Below, one piece after another: positions 37,193-48,573 of a DNA stretch of 64,000 bases (the first letter of the stretch is position 1; every line of letters starts with the position of its first letter). Location: positions 5,819,501-5,883,500 of the forward strand of contig NC_064043.1 of the NCBI RefSeq assembly GCF_932526225.1, given 5' to 3'. Origin of the DNA: Nematostella vectensis. Its lineage: Eukaryota > Cnidaria > Anthozoa > Actiniaria > Edwardsiidae. Below the pieces are notes generated by a model. It was not told where the DNA came from and did not search any database. It saw only the letters and a list, made by a program, of their open reading frames with translations. The position numbers and the translations under genes are program-made.

Positions 37193-39519
37193 CTCGTTTA
37201 TTTCAACCGTTTGCAGTTCTTTTACAACTGAATTACCGGTGGGGTCAGCTAACTACAAAATACATTACACCATACATAATTCATAATAACATTAAATCCC
37301 CAGCATATTGCGCTGAGACGAATTTGGAAAAACGGTCCGTGCGACCCGGAACCACACTATGTGCGCGCTTAGATCTTAGGGAGTATGACGAATTGGAGGA
37401 TATAAGTCTGCTTGACACTAGGGGGTATAAGACGCTCCCCTGTGGCCTTGCCATTTTACTCTGTATATTCAGCAATATTTTACTTTACAGCGATGGCAGG
37501 GCTGAGCCTTCATTCATCTCCAAGGATCCCACCTCCTCCATCTCCAAAACACTACACACCAACCCAACCAATAAACCAAGTCCCACCTCCAGCCCTCACC
37601 ACTGCAATTCCAACAGTTGCAGCCTACCAAGCCGCACACCCATCAGCCATCAATGCATCGCCTACAACAGTTGGATCACCCTCTACTACAGCACCTTCTG
37701 TGCCATCACCTCAAGCACCCACACATATAGGACAACCACTGATTGCACTAAAGAGTCATGCATTTGAACCTGTCAAGGCTCATACTAGCATCCGATCCAC
37801 GGCAGAAATTGATGAGGGGATAGGCACTCATGAACCCCAACAGGAGATCTATAACCCCATGCATCATGCTGCTCAAAATGGCTCAACCTGTACTGCACTT
37901 GTACCAACCCCACCACAAGCTGTTTTACCATACCACCCTTTACATGTGCCAAATGGAAATGTGCCGGTTAATACCTCAGTTGGCTATGCCACACCACCCA
38001 CAACTACCATGCTTCCACACCAGCCCCATCCCAACAACATCTATAGTAGTCCAGCATCAACCATGCCACCACCACCACTGCAGACCCACCACAACAGCAC
38101 CTACAGCAGTCCTGTACCTCTAGCGCATTCCGCTCCTGCGACCCCAACACAAATGGCAGTGGGACATGTAACGCCACCTCCTCCAACTTTTCCAGTCAGC
38201 TCCAGAGTCCCTACACCTCCACAGGGTCAAGGCCTTGTACCCCCTATGTCTTCTAGTGCTGGTAATACACCAAGGTGCCTGTCACCTTTACAAAATGACC
38301 CAGACGATAATTTGGGTGACGAGGAAGGACTAGAGGCTACTATGTTTGCTCTAGAAGATGTTATCCAGAAATACAGTAATAGCATAGAGGTGAGTTTGCA
38401 TGAACATCCTTATTTCCATTGTCCTTTTTGATGCTGGCATAACCTTTAAGATCCTTCACTGATGTATGTACATCTACCCACCAGACCATAAATTGTAGTC
38501 AATAAGATTGCCATTTAATTACCTTACGACTTATTTATTCATTTATATTTTTTTATCAAATTCTTTAGAATCGCATCTCCAAGGACATTACCAGGAGACT
38601 GAAAATAATGTCTCAGATGTGGATGGGTGGCAGACTAAGCAAAGTAGTGAAAACAAGGATGATCAAATTGGCAAAAGGTAACTATTGTAATAACTGTTTT
38701 GTTTTAGAAGGTTTTATAGACCATTAGATGCTGATGGTTGATGGGACTTTTGTTGTTTTTGTTATTCACCCATCAGATATCATATGTCTGGTCTCTTAAT
38801 GCTAAAATTATACTGTACTGCAAAATATAGTACTTGTATGTCCCTCTTGTTATAAAAACCTTCTGTCAGTAATGTACTCACTTGAGACTGTCTTATTGTT
38901 AACAGCTTTGGATGATGGCCAAGGAGAGGAAGCTCATAATATTCATGTATCTATCATGGTGGATCATGTTGCTGAGGTATGCAGAACGCTCTTACAATAT
39001 ATTTTATTTTAGCACTGGTCTGCTTAACCTCGCTACTGTAACCAAATGCTGTCTGGTAGACTGACAATGCAAAAAAAAAGAAGAAAATAAAACACCTCCA
39101 GTGTAACCTGTTTCTTTTAAAATGTGCTATGTTTGAGCTTGAGAGAGTTTGTGAAGATGCTGAATTTATCTAAATCACAATAAAATTTAAGGCAAATAAA
39201 TCAACATAGTGTTGAAGTGCTCCAGTACTATGCCCATTGTATGTTTTCAATGAAGGGCTGATGCTCAAAACCTCAGCAAAACTATGTACTCTGCTTTTCA
39301 AGAAGCATACATCATATACCACTTCAACCTTTATTTCCCTAATTACAACATGCCTATGCAGTATAATCTTTCAACATACCATGCAATATAAGGCAAATCA
39401 ATTGTGCCTCCATTGTTTAATGTCCTCTTTTTTAATTTAAGGTAAACCAATGGATGGTTGCTGTGAAAAGATTGATTTCTTTAGTTCGTCATGACCCTAT
39501 ACGACCAACCACATCATGA
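35925..39519 (+). CDS. SRA1: SRA1 homologue (steroid receptor RNA activator protein) with long proline-rich insert
   Basis: Exons are 35925-35949, 36515-36739, 37491-38389, 38569-38677, 38906-38976 and 39442-39519, all in phase, giving 468 residues (human SRA1 is 236). The N-terminal mark of SRA1 is present: SPRGWNDPPTFAF followed by a basic RKRVS stretch. The C-terminal helical SRA1 domain reads ISKDITRRLKIMSQMW, MGGRLSKVVKTRMIKLAKAL, HVSIMVDHVAEVNQWMVAVK, RLISLVRHD; a related fold occurs at the end of Sec31. Between them one 899-base exon adds about 300 residues rich in Pro, Thr and Ser. The vertebrate protein and its RNA modulate nuclear receptor transcription; the role in a cnidarian is unknown. 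Start choice: the only short first exon with a good donor (ACG|GTAAGA). AATAAA at 39855 may be the poly(A) signal. Confidence 0.88.
37161..37192. repeat. (AAT)n microsatellite
   Basis: About ten AAT repeats lie in the intron before the proline-rich SRA1 exon. Confidence 0.9.
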
Positions 39520-40706
39520 CAGCTGCGACAATGCAATGCAATGCATTAGACAATAAGACCAAGAGGCATAAATTTTAGGAATATGGTCTTGCCAGGGAGT
39601 TTTAGATGTCAAGAGAACAAATACAGTGGTAGCAAATGATTTACCATGCTCATTAGTTTTGTGATATAAAATGCTAGATTGTACAATACAAAATCGAATT
39701 ATTGTCCATGGTTCAAATCATTCCATGGGTATACATGAACACTTAACAAACTTATTTAAGATTTATCAAATTCAACGAATTTGTTTAAAAAGGGGTGGGA
39801 GAGTGATAGGGGTACATATTAAAATACCAGCAAATATTTCATTATTTTAATAATAATAAAAAAGATTTGTTCTGCCTAGAGGGTGTATGTCTGCTAGCTT
39901 ACAAGTTGACCCCTATGCACTATAGCAGTCTGCTTACAAACTATGCCCAAGTGAAGAATATCTGTTGAATATCTATTTCCAGTCAGTAGAGTTCCACCAT
40001 CTAGGTACTGCTTGTAGGCAATTATGGTCAGAGGCAAAGGATTATTCTTAGTTTCAGGGACATCTACTTTTGTGAAATAGAAGAAGATAATAGATTGTAG
40101 AAACTGCCGAAATAAAAAAAAGTTGTAAAAAACATGGACTAATAATGCTTTGCATTCAACACTGGCATTTTTGGCATGATTTTGATAGTGCCATGGTAGT
40201 GTGCATCACAATTTAATTTTTCATTACTCATTTAGCTCCTTGCCCTTATCCTGGATTTCACTAGCATAGATCTGCAGAAAAAGCCCCTAAAATTTCAAAA
40301 AGTTTATAATAACAGCAAATTACAGTCAAATGTATAGGAAGTTATGATTTTTTGGCTGGCAGATGAAGGCTAAAAACAGTCCCCTGCTAAAACAAGGTAT
40401 GCAGATAGAGGACTCATTGTATGCAAGCAGCAACAAAACAAAATTGAAAACAAGATTCTTTGTATATGATTTTCTTTTGCGAATTCTCAAAAGTACTTTT
40501 TCGTTGTGATAACGGCTCCCTGTGGTATTTTAAATACTCTACCCACCATCCCTTCAGCACTTACCTCATAATGACGTAAATTCTATTGTGACGTCACTAG
40601 TATTTATTTTCGTCTGAAAACATGGCTTCCTCGGTAGTGAAGTAAATAAAGACCGTAAAAGTTGTCGAAAATGGATCCCCAAGGGTTTGTAACATAGCAG
40701 AAAAGT
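39520..40706. other. Intergenic: SRA1 3' region and C2-gene promoter
   Basis: No coding exon is recognised. The SRA1 3' UTR probably reaches to near 39880 (AATAAA at 39855). The part just before 40707 is richer in G and C and likely holds the next promoter. Confidence 0.5.
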
Positions 40707-43700
40707 ATGGGTACCGGGGCTAGCGCTGCAAGAAGGCAGTGGGCTGTATCGGAAGAGGAAAATACCGCGGCCCCAAATGCCGAGGCCGCGAATGTTGACT
40801 CTGCTGTCAGGGATATGGCGGGCATGGCGAAACTGATGGAAGCGAAGCAAAAGTTTCTCAAGAACAGGAAAAAGAATACTGCATGCTTTCAAAAAGAGGT
40901 TTGTTATCTGACTATCGAAGTGGGGTATTTATTGTTGATGCAGTACCCTATGATTTAGTTGTACGGTGATTTTGCTCTCTGTTCTATTATCTACAACCAG
41001 TAAGTTACACCACATTTTTAGGGTAATATTTAAGTTAATTGTTTGATTTTTTCGATCACGTAATTTTTTGTGTCTTTCCATACCAGCTAGCTAGCACAGA
41101 CCTTATCAAGGAAATGTACAAGCGAATGAATCCAACAGTGACTCAGGCGGACAGCGGGGATATCAAAGGAGACATTGAGATGTCTCTAAAGTACAATCAC
41201 CGGGAACAGCTACTTCTTGTGAAAGTGATAAGAGCAAGGGACTTGGTCCCTCGTGACCTTAATGGGAAGTCTGACCCATATGTGGTGCTGGAACTAGTAC
41301 CTGACAGGTGACTTAGCTAAGAGACATGCCCAACTCCCTACCCCTCCCCCCCTCCCTTCCAATGGACTAAAAATATTATGCATTATGCAAAAGCTGAAAT
41401 CCTGTGGGGAGGGGGGATTTCCATAAAAGTAAATATGGGTGATTGTCCTATATTGGGTAATTCCAAAAGATATCAGCACCCCTACAATGGGAGGGGTACT
41501 GGAAATTCTGAAACGCTTAGCTCCCCTGTGCTTTAGGAATTCCGATTTCTTGGCAAGCACCCCTAATTCTAATTCTAATTCCATATCAATCAATGGCTGT
41601 CATTTTTCTAAATGGTCTAAAATAGTCTGTGGGAGCACGCAGGAGACCTGTGATATTCTAAAACGTTAGGGATTAGGCTCCATTTCCAAGATGGCAAAAT
41701 CGTAGTAAACACAAATAAGACTGGAAAGGACAATATATATCCCGATCAAGAAAAAAATGGCATTGCTTCCCGTCCAATCTTTCCAAGGATCGCAATGACG
41801 CGTGTTATGTTAGCATGCTGTTGTTGTTGAAGCTTTCGTAAAAAAAATCAGAGATAAAAACTGCAGCCACATTCTAGATAGAAACAAGAGAGATTCCAAA
41901 CCACTTTATTACGCTTGAATGCTAATTAGTTTCAAGAGTCCAAGTTCTAGAGTTGGTAACATGCAAATTTTCATTCCAATTCCCGTCTCAACCTCACACT
42001 CCAGGAATTCTATACTTTGCAGCCTCCCCATGCTCTTGGAATCCCAAAATCGCCGACCCCCCATGCTCTTGGAATTCTGAAATCGCCGACCCCCCATGCT
42101 CTTGGAATCCCAAAATTGCCGACCCCCATGCTCTTGGAATTCCAAAATCGCCGACCCCCCATGCTCTTGGAATTCCAAAATCGCCGACCCCCCATGCTCT
42201 TGGAATTCCAAAATCGCCGACCCCCAATGCTCTTGGAATTCCGAAATCGCCGACCCCCCATGCTTTTGGAATTCCAAAATCGCCGACCCCCCATGCTTTC
42301 AAAATTCTGAAATGCTGCTGGTCGTTGGGGGAGGTTGTTCAAAGTCTTTCAACTTCTGCTATCAAAATAATTGTGCAATTCCAGGAAAAGAAAATACTAT
42401 GGTAATGCTGTCTTTATGAGGTTTTATTTTTTGCTTTGTTTTCTTATAATGTATTAAAGCAGCATTGTCACCAGTTTACTTCCAGTCAATTAAGTAACAA
42501 TCTCCATGATTTTTAACAGAAAAAGTGAAAAAATATTTTAAAATTGTTAAAACAGTGTGTCTATTTAAAGTTTCTTCCGGGATTTTACTGATAATTTAGA
42601 GCAGATGGCCTGTTTAATAGTGCAGATTCTAGTAGATTCTTTTGTTTCTTGTCGGTTGAGTTTTTAGTTGGACCTCCATAGGTAAAATGGTGACAATGCG
42701 GCTTTAAGCCACTCATCTATTACAAGTCACCTGTAATAATGCTCTCTTGAGCATTATTTTTAAATAAGCCTCTACTTCTCTATCCCCATTGGCAACAGCA
42801 ATACAACCATGTACTTAGACTTGCTCCAAGTCAACCTCAGAGTCAGTAATCGAGCGAAGCGAGATTAAATCAGCGAGCGAAGCGAGATGAGGTAGCGAAG
42901 CGACCGAGCGAGCGTGATCGAGCGAAGCGAGATTAAATCAGCGAGTGAAGCGAAATGACTTTGAGAAAGTCTACCATGTACTGTATACCTTATGTAATTC
43001 CTAAACATAGTTTTCTTTGTTAGATTGGAGGAAGGTACAAAGAAGACTCGCTTCAAGCAGAAGACTCTGAATCCAGTGTTCAATGAGATCTTCCAGTTCA
43101 AGGTCCCCCATAACAACCTCACTGACACCAAGCTATGTGCTACCATATGGGATCATGACTTTTTTGGTGAAGATGACTTTAATGGAGAGGCGGTGGTGGA
43201 TCTGTCTAGAGTGAATTTTAACAACGGAACACACACTGACTGGTTCATGCTACAGCTACAGGTTAGGGAAAATGTGGAGTCAGAAAATACTTGTATTCTA
43301 TTTTAACGCATTTCATTTATTCAGATGCACAGACTCAATTTTGCAAATTTTGAACTTGGTGCACAATGCAGCTCAGAGGATACTCATCGCATACTCTTTT
43401 GAATTTAAAATAAAAAAACAGAGTGTGTGCATTCATTTGAAACGGTGCGCATGCCCAAAATAATTGCAAAATTCATTACTCCAAAACCTATTAAATACTC
43501 CCTTATTTTTGTTTTTTTTTTATATAAGAAAAAGGTTTTTACAAATTTTGAACTCTATTATAATAGCTTTCTGGCTTCTCTCTACAAACAGGGCATCTGG
43601 TAAAGTGCGGCTGTGCGGTTCCGCACTATTAACCAAAAAACACTTTCACACTTTTTCCGCACTATGCCGCACTATCTCGGAAAATACTCTCTTGGAAAAT

Positions 43701-46700
43701 AATAATGTGTGAAAAACTTGCTAAAAATATGGCCAATTTGAAGGTCAGCGTGTAAATAAACAATTAACGTCAAAACGTCGTAAATTGCAAGCGAATTGAA
43801 GCCTATCGTAGCATAGTTTGCACAATCAAAGAACAAATACCAGGTGTTTCTCGCAGATGGAGCTGTCCTGAGAACCAGCAGACAGAAGAACAAGGCTTGT
43901 GATTGAATATAATTTGTCCAATAGCTGATCTTGTAAGAACATGTTTGGTGCAATTTCAAAAATCCTGGTTACCATTTTATTTTTTTTGCAATTCTGTGTG
44001 CTCTGTACGAGAACACTTGCATTCATTCATTTTTCAATAAAATAAAGTGGCTTTCATTTTAAAGGGTCTCTCCTCTTAATTTTGAGAAACAAAAGCATAT
44101 TTCACCCCAAAAAGCTAAACTCGAGGAAAAATTTTTTTACTTACCGCACTATCGCTAATTTTACCACACATTTTACCGCACTATTCTGAAAAAAATACCG
44201 CACTATTTTCCTATTTTGTCCACACTTTACAAGATGCCCTGTAAAAGCTCTGCACTCAGTAAAGTCAAATAACACATGACAGCTTGCCTGAGGCAAGTCC
44301 CTTTTTAAAGTGCGCATAAAAACTGGGTGCACAATGCATTTCTGAAGAGAGTTATTTTCAAAGGCGGATCTAGGGGTGGGCCAAGCGGGCCCTGGGGCCC
44401 CTATTTTCAGATATTTGGCTTAAAAATAACAAGTAATATAGGAAATACACGAAAGAACATTGAATCCGGCCCCACCTTTCTTGAAACCCTTGCTTCTGAT
44501 TTTAAAAGCATAGCAATAAATTTAGTACAGACATTTCCAGGCTTACAGGTCATATGTTTCTGCACAGACTGATTTTAGTATCACTGGGGAGCTGGATGTG
44601 ACGGTTGAGTACCTAGAGCCAGATACATTAGCTGTGACTATCCACAAAGCCACAAACCTTAAGTCCTCCAACAGCATGGCAAACACATCAGATGCATACG
44701 TCAGATGCTCTGTCTCTGGACTGGATTATCATGAGCAGACTAAGGCAAGAGAGGCCACAGGGCTATAGCCAGGGTTTTGTGGGGAGGAGAGGTGTTTTCA
44801 TTTAGCCTACCATTTTCTATTAGTGGTGTTATCCTTGATCATGGTGGTACTCAATTTCTTTAATTTGAGCATACCTAAAACCCAGGAGAGTACAGCTTTT
44901 TTATTAACCAGACTATTTCCTATTAGGTATCCCCTCCTACTGTAAATCACAGTGGACTTAACTCTGTATAGACCTTATAAAATAGGGTGATTTATTGACA
45001 CCCACTGGCTACAGGCCTGGTTCTTCACCACCAAAAGAAGTGCCCCCTTTTAAAGCAAAGCCATTCCAGCTATAAGCATGTGCTTGCGCTCACCATGGGA
45101 ACCTACCTCAACTACCGGCATGCAGCGCACGCTTCGTTTGATGTAAGTTAAAAAAACGTGCGCTGCATTCTAGTGGTTGAGGTTGGTTTCTATGGTTATG
45201 CATACACAAACGTATAGCTGTAATGGCCTATTTTGAAATCATGAGTCACGAAATATTATGTGCCTCACAAACCTACTAAATTCTCAGTCTTGAAAATGTC
45301 AAGACATAAAACCTTTGCCTTCTTCACATGATTTTTTTGTATAATGTCCTCTTTATTCTCTTTTTACCCTTTATTTTACTGCATCCCTTATTTAATTTGT
45401 TCCTGATCTCTACCAATAGGTTATTCCAGGTACTTTAAACCCAGAGTTTGCAGAAATATTTGAATTTGAGGTCCCCAGAGAGGAGTTGGATCATAGGTAA
45501 GTAACTGTAACTTTAGTTTGACTGTATAGAATGGATTAGTTTTACCAAAACGATAGGATACATATCTCTATTTATATATGCTTACTCATGGTGGCCTTAA
45601 ATGCTGTTTGGTACTTACCGACATGATGGAAAAATATTGCATGACGCTTCAAATAAGCTCATTTTACATCTAATAAGGCAGAAAATACCTCTTATTACTT
45701 AGTGAGCAACAGCAAACAAAGCATCAAATGAGACTTTTTTTAGATTGATGCAACTTTTTGTAAAGTGTCATTGAAAGTTGAGCTTTTCGTCCCAGAGCCC
45801 ATAAAAAGCCAAAATCTGGGTATGTGAATTTTGGCCTGATTTGTGTTTTAAAAATCATTCTGGAATACAAGGAACCGATGGCCATTTTACGAAATTGTGT
45901 CTCCTTTCTCTATCTTGAATTGTGCATTTTCTAGCGTTTTATGTCATGTTGTACTTACCTCATACCTGCAACTCACCAAATTTTTCAGGTTTAAATCTAC
46001 AAACTTCTTAACTTTGAGCAAAATCCCTTTCCTTTGGGCCAAAAAGTTCCAATTAAAAAGTAACAAACAAAGAACTGTGCAGCGAAGTGTCGCTTTTGGT
46101 AAAAAAAATCTTTGGTATTTTTTGTATATACAGTATGTAAAAAATGTTTAAAGAGTTAATAAGGGACATTAGACAATTAGAGCAAGCATGCTTATTATAA
46201 TAATACATGCAAAGGAAAGTTTTTCATTAATACCTAGGGGAACTCAAACACCAATAGAGAAAATAATTCTGTTTTCTTTTCATTTGTGAATGTTGGGTCC
46301 ATTATATAGAAACACAAAAAGATAAGTCGTCAGCAATGGGCCAAGGAGACTAATGTGCATAGAGACACAATGATTGTACATCAGTTGATTACATTGCAGG
46401 CCCTTAGCCTGGATTTTGAGCGTGGGGGGGGGGGGGGGTTGTTTACCCATTAAGCGGACCATCTTCTTTTAGGTAGCCCGCCTAGCTTACAGTGGTACTC
46501 AATTTTCCTTCATTAGAGCAGACCTTCCAGTCCAATGGGGTGGTTCTTCCGAACCCCCTCTGGCTACGGGCCTGCATCGTTGCATGGGTACGTAAGTTAT
46601 TAGGAAACGCTCCACAACACAATAACACTCGAACTCGTTGTTGTTCTGTAGGGCTATTCAATTCCATGTATTCGGCAAGGAGACTCTGGTTCAAGACGTG

Positions 46701-48573
46701 TCTTTGGGTCAAGCCTATTTTGATCTCAAGTCCCTGGATCTTGATGAACCAGAGAGGACATCATTGCCACTGGCTGACTTGGTATGAGTATCTCGTGTAT
46801 GGTTAGGGTCTGGTGGGTTGTATGTTCTCTGTAAATGAGCAAAAAGGATTTTTACTCGGACTGTGGAGCACCTTTCTTTCCTTTGGGACTTATGGAGTGG
46901 AGTCGTAAATGGACAAGAGTGCCTTGAAAGAGGCGTGAAAATTAGGGGGAGAGGGGGAGAAGAGAAAGGAAACTTTTTCTTGTGCATTGTTTCCGTGGTA
47001 TCTTGTCCCTATGGTCTAAGCCCTTGGTCCCAAAAGATGCACCACGTTTTTGGATATTTTTACTTGTTACTACTGGATTTTATCCCGTCTGCATATTACA
47101 CTACTTTTTAGAAGAGTGGCAATGGGAGTTTTAGGTGTTTTAGTAGTTGTTGTGTTTACATTTCCCTGTTCTCTAATACAGAAAAATGAATGCCTGAAGC
47201 GTGCTGAGTGGGCACAAAATGCAGTGGCTCAGGAGTTCCGAGAGGCTATGTATGCCCATGCCATGTACAAACACCCAACCTTCATCTACTCGATGCACAA
47301 CAAAGGCAGAAAGGTCAGTCATCTATAAGGAATTTTGTGAAGCAAAATCCAACTTTCATCTACTCGATGCACAACAAAGGCAGAAAGGTCAGTCATCTAT
47401 AAGGAATTGTGTGAAGCAACATCCAGCTTTCATCTGCTCGATGCAAGACAAAGGCAGAAAGGTTTGCTATCTATAAGGAATTCTGTGAAGCAAAATCCAA
47501 CCTTCATCTGCCCAAAACACAACCAAGGCAGAAAGGTCAGTCATCTATAAGGAATTCTGTGAAGCAAAATCCAACTTTCATCTGCCCAAAACACAACCAA
47601 GGCAGAAAGGTCAGTCATCTATAAGGAATTCTGTGAAGCAAAATCCAACTTTCATCTGCTCGATGCACAACAAAGGCAGAAAGGTCAGTTATCTATAAGG
47701 AATTCTGTGAAGCAAAATCCAACTTTCATCTGCCCAAAACACAACCAAGGCAAAAAGGTCAGTCATCTATAAGGAATTCTGTGAAGCAAAATCCAACTTT
47801 CATCTGCCCAAAACACAACCAAGGCAGAAAGGTCAGTCATCTATAAGGAATTCTGTGAAGCAAAATCCAACTTTCATCTGCCCAAAACACAACCAAGGCA
47901 GAAAGGTCAGTCATCTATAAGGAATTCTGTGAAGCAAAATCCAACTTTCATCTGCTCGATGCACAACAAAGGCAGAAAGGTCAGTTATCTATAAGGAATT
48001 CTGTGAAGCAAAATCCAACTTTCATCTGCCCAAAACACAACCAAGGCAAAAAGGTCAGTCATCTATAAGGAATTCTGTGAAGCAAAATCCAACTTACATC
48101 TGCTCGATGCACAACAAAGGCAGAAAGGTTTGCTATCTATAAGGAATTCTGTGAAGCAAAATCCAACCTTCATCTGCCCAAAACACAACAAAGGCGGAAA
48201 GGTCAGTTATCTATAAGGAATTGTGTGAAGCAACATCCAACTTTCATCTGCTCGATGCACAACAAAGGCAGAAAGGTCCAAGCCAAGCAAGCCATATAGA
48301 AAAAATCCAACCATATTCTCAATTTGCAAATGACAGGAAGTTAAATTCTCGTCTCCAGTTTTTCGTGTTAACCATATTACCAGGTCAGATATTGCTGGAA
48401 TGCCCTAAAGAAAACTGTAAACCCTGCTGATTCCTGCAACCCAATGCTTGAAGTCAGCTGGAAATAGTGATAAGCTGATTTATTTTGCTTTTATTTTGCA
48501 GATGTACTCAGTGAGTAGTCGAAATGCAGGCTCATCGGCGAAAGTGTTTCTTGTGAATGGCATCCCAGTATAG
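40707..48573 (+). CDS. Double C2-domain protein with N-terminal myristoylation signal
   Basis: Exons are 40707-40898, 41087-41307, 43024-43261, 44568-44744, 45420-45496, 46652-46781, 47182-47313 and 48502-48573, all in phase, giving 412 residues. The start MGTGASAARRQ fits the N-myristoylation pattern (Gly2, Ser6) followed by basic residues. The first C2 domain (about residues 85-215) has the full set of acidic loop residues: RDLNGKSDPY, then WDHDFFGEDDF. The second (about 220-340) has NSMANTSDAY and HVFGKETLVQDV, so most calcium-binding Asp residues are replaced. A 70-residue tail ends FLVNGIPV. There is no transmembrane helix, unlike synaptotagmins. The layout suggests a lipid-anchored, calcium-responsive membrane adaptor, perhaps in trafficking; that role is inferred. 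The intron after 44744 begins with GC (AAG|GCAAGA), a known minor donor class. Confidence 0.85.
42010..42300. repeat. 32/33-bp tandem repeat, about nine copies
   Basis: The unit is CCCCCCATGCTCTTGGAATT followed by CCAAAATCGCCGA, with or without one C. It lies in the long intron inside the first C2 domain. The many overlapping frames of about 100 codons on both strands derive from this array. Confidence 0.93.
42848..42958. repeat. GAGCGAAGC-rich tandem repeat
   Basis: CGAGCGAAGCGAGATTAAAT followed by CAGCGAGCGAAGCGAGAT is repeated with variation (two main copies plus shorter GCGAAGCGA pieces). It ends about 65 bases before the C2 exon acceptor at 43024. Confidence 0.85.
43589..44241. mobile_element. 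Inverted-repeat DNA transposon, about 650 bp, non-autonomous
   Basis: The left end CAGGGCATCTGGTAAAGTG and the complement of the right end CAGGGCATCTTGTAAAGTG match at 18 of 19 positions. Just inside both ends lie several copies of ACCGCACTAT or CCGCACTA. The interior has no recognised transposase. The ends resemble hAT-type termini, but no clear 8-bp target duplication is visible. It lies between two C2-gene exons. Confidence 0.7.
44758..45019. mobile_element. Short TIR element (CAGGCC..TAGCC family), copy 1
   Basis: The left end reads CAGGGCTATAGCCAGGG; the complement of the right end reads CAGGCCTGTAGCCAGTGGG. The interior shares words with the element at 46397-46574, such as CAGTGG near ACTCAATTT and a CTATTAGG/CTTTTAGG phrase. 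It starts 13 bases after the GC donor of a C2-gene exon. Confidence 0.6.
45613..45960 (-). repeat. Dispersed repeat, copy B
   Basis: This is the reverse-orientation partner of the repeat at 22545-22960. Complement landmarks include CGCTTCAAATAAGCTCATTT, ACTTAGTGAGCAACAGCAAA and AAGGAACCGATGGCCATTTT. Divergence is moderate, so neither copy is a very recent insertion. Confidence 0.75.
46397..46574. mobile_element. Short TIR element (CAGGCC..TAGCC family), copy 2
   Basis: The left end reads CAGGCCCTTAGCCTGGATTT; the complement of the right end reads CAGGCCCGTAGCCAGAGGGG. A G run of about 14 follows the left end. The element is 178 bases long, lies 77 bases before a C2-gene exon acceptor, and is probably a hAT-related MITE. 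Confidence 0.6.
47314..48287. repeat. 74-bp minisatellite made from an exon end plus its splice donor, about 13 copies
   Basis: The exon 47182-47313 ends ...CATCTACTCGATGCACAAC, AAAGGCAGAAAG, followed by donor GTCAGTCATC. This exon tail of about 34 bases, the donor and about 40 bases of intron form a 74-base unit. It is repeated about 13 times through the following intron (first donor G at 47314, next at 47388). Two variants alternate: CTGCTCGATGCACAACAAAG, as in the exon, and CTGCCCAAAACACAACCAAG. Most copies keep AAAG|GTCAGT; a few have GTTTGC. Reading past the true donor meets TAA after five codons. Confidence 0.95.

Noticed and set aside
37324-37767. 147-codon plus-strand frame overlapping the proline-rich SRA1 exon
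   Set aside because: It is a shadow frame; the SRA1 frame is continuous with the conserved exons on both sides.
41909-42419. Six overlapping frames around 100-150 codons
   Set aside because: They are products of the 32/33-base tandem repeat in an intron of the C2 gene.
47314-48287. CRISPR-like pattern of regular repeats
   Set aside because: The units are contiguous tandem copies without unique spacers, in an animal intron, and derive from the neighbouring exon.
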